A stretch of DNA of 9,814 bases from Collinsella sp. (GTDB lineage: Bacteria > Actinomycetota > Coriobacteriia > Coriobacteriales > Coriobacteriaceae), in the NCBI GenBank assembly GCA_031294825.1, contig JAUMPM010000049.1:1-9814 (forward strand), read 5' to 3'. Positions within the stretch are counted from its first letter, which is position 1. Each line of letters opens with the position of its first letter. The notes beneath the pieces were generated by a model, which was not told where the DNA came from, made no database searches, and was given only the letters and a program-made list of their open reading frames with translations. This document shows, in pieces, positions 1-6,527 of the stretch. Made by a program: the position numbers and the translations under genes.

Positions 1-89
1 GAGACCCCCGCGAACTTCGCGGCGGCGGTCGGCCCCATGCCGTCCTCCGTCGCCAGGAGGAAGAGCTCGACCTTCTCCCTGCTGTACAT
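1..89 (-). CDS. Transposase-like helix-turn-helix protein, N-terminus only
   Basis: The first 29 codons of a minus-strand gene run off the left edge of the window. The start is ATG at 89-87, and a strong Shine-Dalgarno GGAGG (99-95) sits 5 bases upstream. The peptide begins MYSREKVELFLLATEDGMGP and continues into an alanine-rich segment resembling the first helices of a helix-turn-helix domain. This start is like those of IS-encoded transposases (IS3-type OrfA or fused forms) that I recall from Coriobacteriia. The DDE catalytic domain is not in the window, so the family is a recognition-based guess. It could be another HTH DNA-binding protein. The terminal-repeat-like sequence just upstream favours a transposase. 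Confidence 0.55.
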   Translation of the reverse strand, partial: MYSREKVELFLLATEDGMGPTAAAKFAGV

Positions 90-136
90 GCGAACCTCCA
101 GTCCGGACCGCCCCGCGGTCCAACTTTCTGTCCGCA
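1..136 (-). mobile_element. End of a probable insertion sequence (partial)
   Basis: This stretch holds the start of a transposase-like gene and its upstream non-coding end. Read on the minus strand, the sequence before the gene begins TGCGGACAGAAAGTTGGACC (136 to 117). It begins with TG, as IS3-family ends usually do. The outer limit at 136 is inferred from this sequence alone: the other end of the element lies outside the window, so neither the terminal inverted repeat nor a target duplication can be checked. Confidence 0.35.
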
Positions 137-201
137 CCCCCTTTTGACGAAAATCAGGAACTATTTCACCGCAATTGAGGAGGAACGGGGTGGATGGCGG
201 G

Positions 202-234
202 GTAGCTAAAAGAGGCCCGTCCTAAATTAGCTAC
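202..234 (-). terminator. Inverted repeat after the flavoprotein operon, possible terminator
   Basis: GTAGCTAA (202-209) and TTAGCTAC (227-234) form perfect 8-bp arms directly abutting the TAA stop of the DUF1667 gene. In the minus-strand RNA the loop also contains a small AGG/CCT stem followed by CTCTTTT. There is no T-run after the outer stem (CCCC follows), so this is not a canonical intrinsic terminator, though its position is right for the 3' end of the three-gene operon. I see nothing else between the presumed IS end at 136 and this repeat. Confidence 0.35.
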
Positions 235-633
235 TTAGGCTCGGTCGATATCCATGCTGGCGATGAGGTTGATGTTGGTGTCTAGGAGGTTCTCTAGCAC
301 GACGTCGCCCATGCGGATGGGGGCGTTGGCGACTAGGCCTCGGATGAGGGCCATGGCTTGGGCGTGGAGTGCCAGCGGGATGGCTTCGGCGGTGCGCACG
401 GGGAGCAGCGCTTCGTCGCCGCCGGATACGGCCACGGTGGTGGTGAGCACGCGCATGGGGCAGGTGAGCTCCTGATGCGCGAACTTATCGCCGCGCGGAC
501 AGTTGTTGCCGGTTACGGAGCGCACTTCCACCACGGCGCCATTGGCGCCACGCTCTACCTCTACGGTCAGGAGGCACTCGGATGGGCAGGTGGTGCAGTT
601 GAACTGCAGCGTTTCGATCACGGTGTCGCTCAT
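235..633 (-). CDS. DUF1667 cysteine-rich protein of the flavoprotein operon
   Basis: This 132-residue soluble protein belongs to the DUF1667 family, whose members usually follow a GlpA-like dehydrogenase and an FAD/NAD oxidoreductase. The sequence shows CTTCPSEC (Cys13, Cys16, Cys20), then CPRG (Cys45) and CPMR (Cys58). The five cysteines in the N-terminal half suggest a metal or Fe-S site, while the C-terminal half has none. It starts at ATG 633-631, only 3 bases after the TAG of the upstream gene. Its GAGGAGG Shine-Dalgarno lies inside the last codons of that gene, so translation is probably coupled. The biochemical role is not established. An electron-transfer or assembly subunit of the two flavoproteins is inferred from gene order. 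No signal peptide or membrane segment is seen. Confidence 0.88.
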   Translation of the reverse strand: MSDTVIETLQFNCTTCPSECLLTVEVERGANGAVVEVRSVTGNNCPRGDKFAHQELTCPMRVLTTTVAVSGGDEALLPVRTAEAIPLALHAQAMALIRGLVANAPIRMGDVVLENLLDTNINLIASMDIDRA

Positions 634-636
634 GTG

Positions 637-1992
637 CTATGCCTCCTCGAAGGGGTCGACGGATAGGACAATCTCGCTGGCACCCAGGCCGAGCGCCTGC
701 TTGATGACCTTTGCCGTCAGCGGGAAGCTTTCCATTACGCTCGGTTTAAACGGGCGGACCTTGCCGGCGAACAGTTCCTCGCCGTCGGCCAAGATTCTCA
801 CGCGGGCGGCGTCGACGGGTCGGCGTACGCGGAAGTTGAGCTTGGTGAGCGCCACGGCCGTAATGCGTCCCGGCAGCGCGTATCCCGCGATACCGGCAGG
901 GGAGACCGTGAGCTCGCAGCCCGTACTCGCAGCGCTCGCCCCGTCGTCGCCATCCAACGCCCACGCCGCTGCAGCCGCACCGGCGCGCTCGGACTCGGTC
1001 GTTACGTTGTCGGCCAGGTCGTGCACGTGCAGTACGTTGCCGCAGGCAAAGATGCCCGGCACGCCCGTCTGCAGGCTCTGGTCCACCACGGCGCCGCGCG
1101 TGCGGGGGTCCAGCTCAACGCCTGCGGCAACCGAAAGCTCGTTCTCGGGAATCAATCCCACCGAAAGCAGCAGCGTGTCGCACGGAACAATGCGCTCGGT
1201 CCCCGGAATGGGCGCCAGGTGCTCGTCGATCTGACTCACCTCGACGGCCTCCACACGGTCGTGCCCAATCACGCGCGTGACCGTGGTCGACAGATGCAGC
1301 GGAATACCAAAATCGTCCAGGCAGTTCTTCACATTGCGGCGCAGGCCGTTGGCGTACGGCATGAGCTCGTACACGCCCTCGACCGAAATCCCCTCGAGCG
1401 TGCAGCGACGTGCCATGATGAGCCCGATATCGCCCGAACCCAAAATGACGGCGCGCGAGCCGGGTTTGAGATTTTCGATATTGATGTATCGCTGCGCCAG
1501 GCCGGCCGTAAACACGCCGGCGGGTCGGCTGCCAGGAATCTTGATCTCGCTGCGGGTGCGCTCGCGGCACCCCATGGCAAGGACGACCGCACGCCCGGTG
1601 AGCTGCATCATGCCGGTAGGGCTCATGAGCGTGACGGTGTGGACCGCGGTGTCTTCCGCAGGCTCGCCTGAATCAATCCCAATCACCATGCTGTTCAGGA
1701 ACAGCGCAATGTCGGTTGCGTGCACCTGGTCGATAAAGCGCTGCGCGTACTCGGGACCGGTGAGCTCCTGTTTAAAGTGCGACAGGCCAAAGCCGGGGTG
1801 GATGCATTGGCGGAGGATGCCGCCCAGGTGCTGCTCGCGCTCCACGATGGCCACGCGCGCTCCGGCCTTATGCGCGGCCAGCGCGGCCGCCATGCCGGCG
1901 GGGCCGCCGCCGATAACGACCACGTCAAAGACTTGCGTTTGTACGGCTTCTACGACGCCGTAATCAATCGCGCTCGATTTGATTTCCGTCAT
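637..1992 (-). CDS. FAD/NAD(P)-dependent oxidoreductase (pyridine nucleotide-disulfide family)
   Basis: This 451-residue flavoprotein has the two-dinucleotide-fold layout of the pyridine nucleotide-disulfide oxidoreductase superfamily. The FAD motif GGGPAG is at residues 28-33, with Glu51 ending the second strand of that fold. A conserved-looking segment LGGILRQCIHPGFG (56-69) carries Cys63. The NAD(P)-binding motif GSGDIG is at 185-190, and a late FAD motif IFACGN precedes the C-terminal part. It has no redox-active CxxxxC pair, so it is not a thioredoxin- or lipoamide-reductase type. The start is ATG 1992-1990, one base after the TAG of the GlpA-like gene, with AAGGGGG about 10 bases upstream. 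In this gene trio it probably passes electrons between NAD(H) and the dehydrogenase and Fe-S partners. That role is inferred. About 20 residues precede the first fold strand, slightly long for the family. Confidence 0.9.
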   Translation of the reverse strand: MTEIKSSAIDYGVVEAVQTQVFDVVVIGGGPAGMAAALAAHKAGARVAIVEREQHLGGILRQCIHPGFGLSHFKQELTGPEYAQRFIDQVHATDIALFLNSMVIGIDSGEPAEDTAVHTVTLMSPTGMMQLTGRAVVLAMGCRERTRSEIKIPGSRPAGVFTAGLAQRYINIENLKPGSRAVILGSGDIGLIMARRCTLEGISVEGVYELMPYANGLRRNVKNCLDDFGIPLHLSTTVTRVIGHDRVEAVEVSQIDEHLAPIPGTERIVPCDTLLLSVGLIPENELSVAAGVELDPRTRGAVVDQSLQTGVPGIFACGNVLHVHDLADNVTTESERAGAAAAAWALDGDDGASAASTGCELTVSPAGIAGYALPGRITAVALTKLNFRVRRPVDAARVRILADGEELFAGKVRPFKPSVMESFPLTAKVIKQALGLGASEIVLSVDPFEEA

Positions 1993-1993
1993 C

Positions 1994-3448
1994 CTAGCGC
2001 ACCCCCTTCATAGGTCCCTCAACCAGCCAAGATCCGGCATCCTCTAACAGCACCTCGCTAGGGTCGCAGCCCAGCTCGCGCGCTAGAATCGCCACCACAC
2101 GGCTCTGGCAAAAGCCGCTTTGGCACTGACCCATGCCGGCACGACAGCGGCGCTTGACGCCCTCGACCGAAACCGCGCCCGGGCGGCGTCGAATCGCGGC
2201 AACGATCTCGGCCTCGGGTACCGTCTCGCAACGGCAGACGATCTGGCCCCACGCCGGGTCGGACTCAATCAGCTCCTCCTTGCGCGCGAGCGGCGCAAGG
2301 TCAAAGTCGTCCGGCGCGCGACGAATCGGATCCCAATCGGAACGTTCGCGCAGGGCCACGCCGGCATCGCGCAGCGCCTGCTCCATGCGCTCGGCAATGG
2401 CTGGCGCGCTTGCCACACCCGGCGACTGAATGCCCGCCGCCTGGAAAAGCCCCGGCACCACGGTCGACTGTCCAATAAAGAAGTCGTTCGTTCCCTGAAT
2501 GACCGGACGCCCGCCGGCAAATGCGCGCACCACGCGGCGCGTATCCAGATCGGGCACCAGCTTGCGCGCGCCGGTCAGCAGCGCGTTCACATCGCTCGCA
2601 TAGGTCTGCGTGTCGCCTGGCTCGCGCACGGCGGCCGTGGCGGTGATCACGGTGTTGCCGTGCACGGTGCCTGTCACGATAACGCCTTTCGACACCGGCG
2701 TCGGCACGGGGTAGAGCGGCATGAGCGTGCGCGGCTCCTTGTCCAGCACCACGATGTTGCCCTGACGCCAGACCATCTGAAACTCCTCGGCGCCCGCCAT
2801 ATGCGAGATGTTGGCGGCGCCGTTGCCCGCGGCGTTGATCAGGTACCGGCAGCGCACGTTGCCAGCGGGGGTCGCCAGCGTAAAGCGCGCGTCGTCGCCC
2901 GAGCCCGCGACTTCAATCGCTTCCACCGACGCGGACCGCATAAACGTCACCCCGTTGGCCACGGCGTTTTCCAGCGCGGCGATGGCAACCTCAAACGGGT
3001 CGACAAACCCAGTCGAGGGGCACCACAACGCGCACGTTGCATCGGCACTGGCGCGCGGCTCTAATTCGTGGATGCGCTCGGGGCCGACGGTCGACAGCTC
3101 GGGAACGCCGTTGGCCAGTCCATTCCGGCGCAGCTGCTCCAGGTGTGCGCGGTCCTCGTCGTTAAAGCCCAGCACCATCGATCCGGTGCGGCAAAACAAA
3201 AAGTCGAGCTCCTGCGCCCACGTACCGTATAGCTCGCAACCGCGAGCGTTGACCTGCGCCTTAACCGTGCCCGGCGCCGGATCGTAGCCGGCGTGCACCA
3301 AGCCGCCGTTGGCCTTCGACGCGCCCAGCGCAATATCGTTAGCCGCCTCGATTACGCATATGGACAGGTCAAACCGCGCGAGCTGCCGTGCGATGGCGCA
3401 TCCGGTGATGCCCGCGCCGACAATCGCGATATCAAACGTTTCTGTCAC
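1994..3448 (-). CDS. GlpA-like FAD-dependent dehydrogenase with C-terminal BFD [2Fe-2S] domain
   Basis: This 484-residue enzyme combines a DAO-type FAD domain with a BFD-like Fe-S domain. The FAD motif GAGITG is at residues 11-16 and the ribose-binding Glu is at 34. Next come GASKANGGLVHAGYD (42-56), as in the glycerol-3-phosphate and 2-hydroxyglutarate dehydrogenase relatives. The C-terminus shows Cys405-x-Cys407 and Cys442-x4-Cys447, the BFD [2Fe-2S] pattern. The likely reaction is oxidation of sn-glycerol-3-phosphate or a related 2-hydroxy acid, with electrons leaving through the Fe-S cluster to the next two gene products. The substrate is not proven, because no glpK or glpF is in the window. 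It starts at GTG 3448-3446, with GGGAGG (3458-3453) 4 bases upstream. It is first in a three-gene operon with gaps of 1 and 3 bases. Two palindromes lie just upstream. Confidence 0.88.
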   Translation of the reverse strand: MTETFDIAIVGAGITGCAIARQLARFDLSICVIEAANDIALGASKANGGLVHAGYDPAPGTVKAQVNARGCELYGTWAQELDFLFCRTGSMVLGFNDEDRAHLEQLRRNGLANGVPELSTVGPERIHELEPRASADATCALWCPSTGFVDPFEVAIAALENAVANGVTFMRSASVEAIEVAGSGDDARFTLATPAGNVRCRYLINAAGNGAANISHMAGAEEFQMVWRQGNIVVLDKEPRTLMPLYPVPTPVSKGVIVTGTVHGNTVITATAAVREPGDTQTYASDVNALLTGARKLVPDLDTRRVVRAFAGGRPVIQGTNDFFIGQSTVVPGLFQAAGIQSPGVASAPAIAERMEQALRDAGVALRERSDWDPIRRAPDDFDLAPLARKEELIESDPAWGQIVCRCETVPEAEIVAAIRRRPGAVSVEGVKRRCRAGMGQCQSGFCQSRVVAILARELGCDPSEVLLEDAGSWLVEGPMKGVR

Positions 3449-3465
3449 AGTGCCTCCCAGACGAG

Positions 3466-3493
3466 TTGACAGGCTGTCAATAGGACTATCCTA
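3466..3493. promoter_or_regulatory. Two abutting palindromes upstream of the GlpA-like gene (operator candidate)
   Basis: TTGACA-GGC-TGTCAA (3466-3480) is a perfect 6-bp palindrome. It is followed with no gap by TAGGA-CTA-TCCTA (3481-3493), a perfect 5-bp palindrome. They end 18 bases before the GTG start of the minus-strand operon. On the minus strand a weak promoter can be drawn as TGTACA, 16 bases, TATTGA, which places the palindromes over the spacer, the -10 and the initiation site. That position suits a repressor operator. No regulator gene is in the window. Confidence 0.45.
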
Positions 3494-3593
3494 CGGTCTG
3501 TACACCCCCGGTGCGGCGGCAATGCGGCGAACAGCCCCGCAACACCCGCCAACGGCAGGCGAGGGGAGACCCAGCAACGTCGACAATCTCGTC

Positions 3594-3610
3594 TGCCGAC
3601 AACTACGGCA
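3594..3610. repeat. Small inverted repeat in the divergent intergenic region
   Basis: TGCCG (3594-3598) and CGGCA (3606-3610) enclose a 7-base loop ACAACTA. The stem is short and has no T-run, so it does not look like a terminator. It lies in the 326-base region between the flavoprotein operon and the zinc-ribbon gene. Apart from this, the other listed repeats and the weak promoter elements, I see no gene in that region. Confidence 0.3.
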
Positions 3611-3618
3611 ACCGTTTG

Positions 3619-3673
3619 TCTCGATCTGTAACATCTAGACCCGGATTCCGCTCCCACCTGTTACAGATTGAGA
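3619..3673. repeat. 15-bp inverted repeat with 25-base spacer in the divergent intergenic region
   Basis: Left arm TCTCGATCTGTAACA (3619-3633) matches the reverse complement of right arm TGTTACAGATTGAGA (3659-3673) at 14 of 15 positions, with a perfect inner 10 bp. The spacer is 25 bases. No T-run follows on either strand, so a terminator is unlikely. It lies about 100 bases upstream of the zinc-ribbon gene and about 170 upstream of the flavoprotein operon. It could be a paired operator, a hairpin RNA or the ends of a tiny mobile repeat. Confidence 0.55.
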
Positions 3674-3729
3674 TGTTTGTGTCCGCGCCAGCCCCGCCCC
3701 TAGCCGTGGTCCCATATAAACAAACCCCG

Positions 3730-3738
3730 TGGTAAACT
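3730..3738 (+). promoter_or_regulatory. Possible extended -10 promoter of the zinc-ribbon gene
   Basis: TG-G-TAAACT (TG at 3730-3731, hexamer 3733-3738) resembles an extended -10 element about 37 bases before the ATG at 3775. No convincing -35 box is seen at 16-18 bases. TAATAT (3751-3756) is an alternative -10. The assignment is weak. Confidence 0.3.
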
Positions 3739-3774
3739 TGACCGGACTGTTAATATCCCGAAAGGTACACCCCA

Positions 3775-4206
3775 ATGTCCAAGTACATCTCCGAGCTCAT
3801 GTCGCCGCAGCTTATGGGCGTCGTCTATGCCTTCGTTGGCTTTATCATCGCCCTGTATGTGCTGTCGGTCGTCTATGTGTTCATCGACGCTCGCCGCCGC
3901 GGCGCCAGCGCCTACGTGGCATGGGGCATCATCGCCCTCATCCCGTTTGTAGGCCTCATCGCCTACCTGGTCCTGCGCCCGCACTCCTACGCGTCCGACC
4001 GCGAGGAGCAGGAGCTGGACATGGCCCTGCGCGAGCGCCAGCTTGCCCAGTACGGCACCTGCCCGCAGTGCGGCGCGCCCATCGAGAAGGACTTCGTCGT
4101 CTGCCCGGTGTGCGACACCCAGGTTCGCAATGTTTGCCCCAGCTGCCATCGCCCGCTCGATGCGCACTGGAAGGTCTGCCCCTACTGCCGAACTCGCATC
4201 CAGTAA
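3775..4206 (+). CDS. Membrane protein with double zinc ribbon
   Basis: This 143-residue protein has two predicted membrane helices (about residues 13-37 and 47-67). They are joined by a short FIDARRRG segment, and the pair resembles the phospholipase D-nuclease N-terminal (PLDc_N) type. A charged linker (about 70-94) follows. The C-terminal soluble part carries four CPxC knuckles: CPQC 96-99, CPVC 110-113, CPSC 121-124 and CPYC 135-138, which is a double zinc ribbon. The zinc ribbons should face the cytoplasm. The function is unknown, and similar proteins are common hypotheticals in Gram-positive bacteria. ATG 3775 has AAAGG (3761-3765) 9 bases upstream. It appears to be a single-gene transcript between the divergent flavoprotein operon and thrS. 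Confidence 0.85.
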   Translation: MSKYISELMSPQLMGVVYAFVGFIIALYVLSVVYVFIDARRRGASAYVAWGIIALIPFVGLIAYLVLRPHSYASDREEQELDMALRERQLAQYGTCPQCGAPIEKDFVVCPVCDTQVRNVCPSCHRPLDAHWKVCPYCRTRIQ

Positions 4207-4305
4207 CGCATCCATCGCCGGGCCGGCCGCAAGCCACGGGCACCGCGCGTCCCGCGCAAGCCACACGCGCAACCCGCCCCACACGATGAAGCATGCGTAG
4301 AAAAT

Positions 4306-4336
4306 CGCCCGCCGTGCCATTAAGGTGCGGCGGGCG
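4306..4336 (+). terminator. Strong hairpin between the zinc-ribbon gene and thrS
   Basis: Arms 4306-4318 and 4324-4336 form a 13-bp GC-rich stem with two G-T wobbles and the loop ATTAA. The following bases, CTTGTAT, are only partly T-rich, so plus-strand intrinsic termination is plausible but not ideal. On the minus strand the stem is followed by ATTTTC. It lies about 100 bases after the zinc-ribbon gene and touches the thrS -35 box. I see nothing else recognisable in 4207-4305. Confidence 0.5.
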
Positions 4337-4337
4337 C

Positions 4338-4365
4338 TTGTATACCAAGGCAACCTGCCTATAAT
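4338..4365 (+). promoter_or_regulatory. thrS promoter
   Basis: TTGTAT (4338-4343), a 16-base spacer and a consensus TATAAT (4360-4365) form the clearest sigma-70-type promoter in the window. The predicted start is near 4372, giving a leader of roughly 64 bases. This is too short for a T-box. Confidence 0.75.
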
Positions 4366-4409
4366 GATGCAAGTCAAAAACGCCGAGCGCATCGCACGCA
4401 CTTGCATCA
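4365..4409. promoter_or_regulatory. 10-bp inverted repeat at the thrS transcription start
   Basis: TGATGCAAGT (4365-4374) and ACTTGCATCA (4400-4409) are perfect reverse complements separated by 25 bases. The left arm overlaps the last base of the -10 box and the predicted start. If transcription begins near 4372 most of the left arm is not transcribed, so the repeat would act as a DNA operator. If it begins earlier, the repeat would form a leader hairpin ahead of the ribosome site, as in ThrRS autoregulation of E. coli thrS. Confidence 0.5.
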
Positions 4410-4435
4410 GGCATCCGAGAGGAGAAAACATACCC

Positions 4436-6199
<1,764 letters not shown>

Positions 6200-6221
6200 G
6201 GCAAACTTCACAACAATTAAC

Positions 6222-6257
6222 AAAGGCGACCGTCCACATAGGGCGGTCGCCTTTTTT
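6222..6257 (+). terminator. Intrinsic terminator of thrS
   Basis: The arms start AAAGGCGACCG (6222-6232) and continue to 6235. The matching arm is 6241-6254, giving a 14-bp stem with one G-T pair and the loop ACATA. Six T's (6252-6257) follow. It begins 22 bases after the thrS stop. Confidence 0.93.
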
Positions 6258-6271
6258 CATGCCCAAATAAG

Positions 6272-6299
6272 AAAAGCCGCTGGTTGAGCGGCTTTTTTT
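6272..6299 (+). terminator. Second tandem intrinsic terminator
   Basis: GCCGCT (6276-6281) and AGCGGC (6287-6292) close a 5-base loop. The A's before the stem extend the pairing, and seven T's (6293-6299) follow. With the terminator at 6222 it isolates thrS from the polysaccharide operon. An A-run on the other side could also stop transcription coming from the right. Confidence 0.85.
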
Positions 6300-6304
6300 G
6301 TTGC

Positions 6305-6326
6305 ACAAAAAGGTACAGGTTTTTGT
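6305..6326 (+). repeat. Left inverted-repeat site of a candidate invertible promoter
   Basis: GTACAGGTTTTTGTA (6313-6327) is perfectly repeated in reverse at 6420-6434. The site itself has internal symmetry: ACAAAAA (6305-6311), an 8-base spacer GGTACAGG, and TTTTTGT (6320-6326). Half-sites around a short asymmetric spacer are what a tyrosine recombinase crossover site looks like. A degenerate third motif in the same orientation, GGTACATTTTGTGTA, lies at 6355-6369. Confidence 0.6.
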
Positions 6327-6397
6327 AGAGGGGTATGGAGATGCACCTACTAGCGGTACATTTTGTGTAATCTGGGCAAACGCTGATTAAATGCTCG

Positions 6398-6403
6398 TAT
6401 AAT
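6398..6403 (+). promoter_or_regulatory. -10 box of the polysaccharide operon promoter
   Basis: TATAAT (6398-6403) is a consensus -10, with a predicted start near 6410. No good -35 is present: GGCAAA lies at 17 bases and TGGGCA at 20. The promoter may therefore need an activator. It lies between the inverted repeats at 6313-6327 and 6420-6434 and points toward the antiterminator gene, which is the ON direction if the segment inverts. The untranslated leader to 6528 would be about 118 bases. Confidence 0.6.
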
Positions 6404-6419
6404 GTCGTCTGTCGAAAGA

Positions 6420-6439
6420 TACAAAAACCTGTACTTTTG
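6420..6439 (-). repeat. Right inverted-repeat site of a candidate invertible promoter
   Basis: TACAAAAACCTGTAC (6420-6434) is the exact reverse complement of 6313-6327. It is followed by TTTTG (6435-6439), so the AT-rich half-site pattern on both sides of the spacer is kept, though the outer arm is one or two bases different. The predicted transcription start lies about 10 bases before this repeat. Confidence 0.6.
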
Positions 6440-6487
6440 CGACTGCGCCTAGCTGCGAGCGAGAAGCCTGTTCTAAACGCCCCTGCA

Positions 6488-6504
6488 TTTGCGTGCATCG
6501 CAAA
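6488..6504 (+). promoter_or_regulatory. Leader hairpin before the antiterminator gene
   Basis: TTTGCG (6488-6493) and CGCAAA (6499-6504) enclose the loop TGCAT, 24 bases before the ATG. LoaP-type antiterminators recognise an RNA hairpin in the leader of their target operon, so this is one candidate site. The match to a known LoaP element is not established. Confidence 0.35.
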
Positions 6505-6527
6505 GCCAAAAGAGGGGGGGCGAGAAC

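Noticed and set aside
503..1234. A 243-codon plus-strand open frame over the oxidoreductase gene
   Set aside because: It is low-complexity Ser/Thr/Ala/Pro-rich, has no ribosome site, and overlaps a clear flavoprotein on the minus strand.
3466..3492. A plus-strand promoter using TTGACA at 3466
   Set aside because: The only -10-like sequence (TATCCT) is at 15 bases and is poor. The hexamer is better explained as one arm of a palindrome.
4325..4435. A longer N-terminus for thrS starting at 4325
   Set aside because: It would begin upstream of the TATAAT promoter, has no ribosome site, and shows no TGS-like sequence.
4366..4435. A T-box riboswitch before thrS
   Set aside because: The leader is only about 64-70 bases and I find no T-box antiterminator motif.
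6489..6527. An upstream ATG at 6489 for the antiterminator
   Set aside because: It lies inside the leader hairpin with no ribosome site, whereas ATG 6528 has a strong one.
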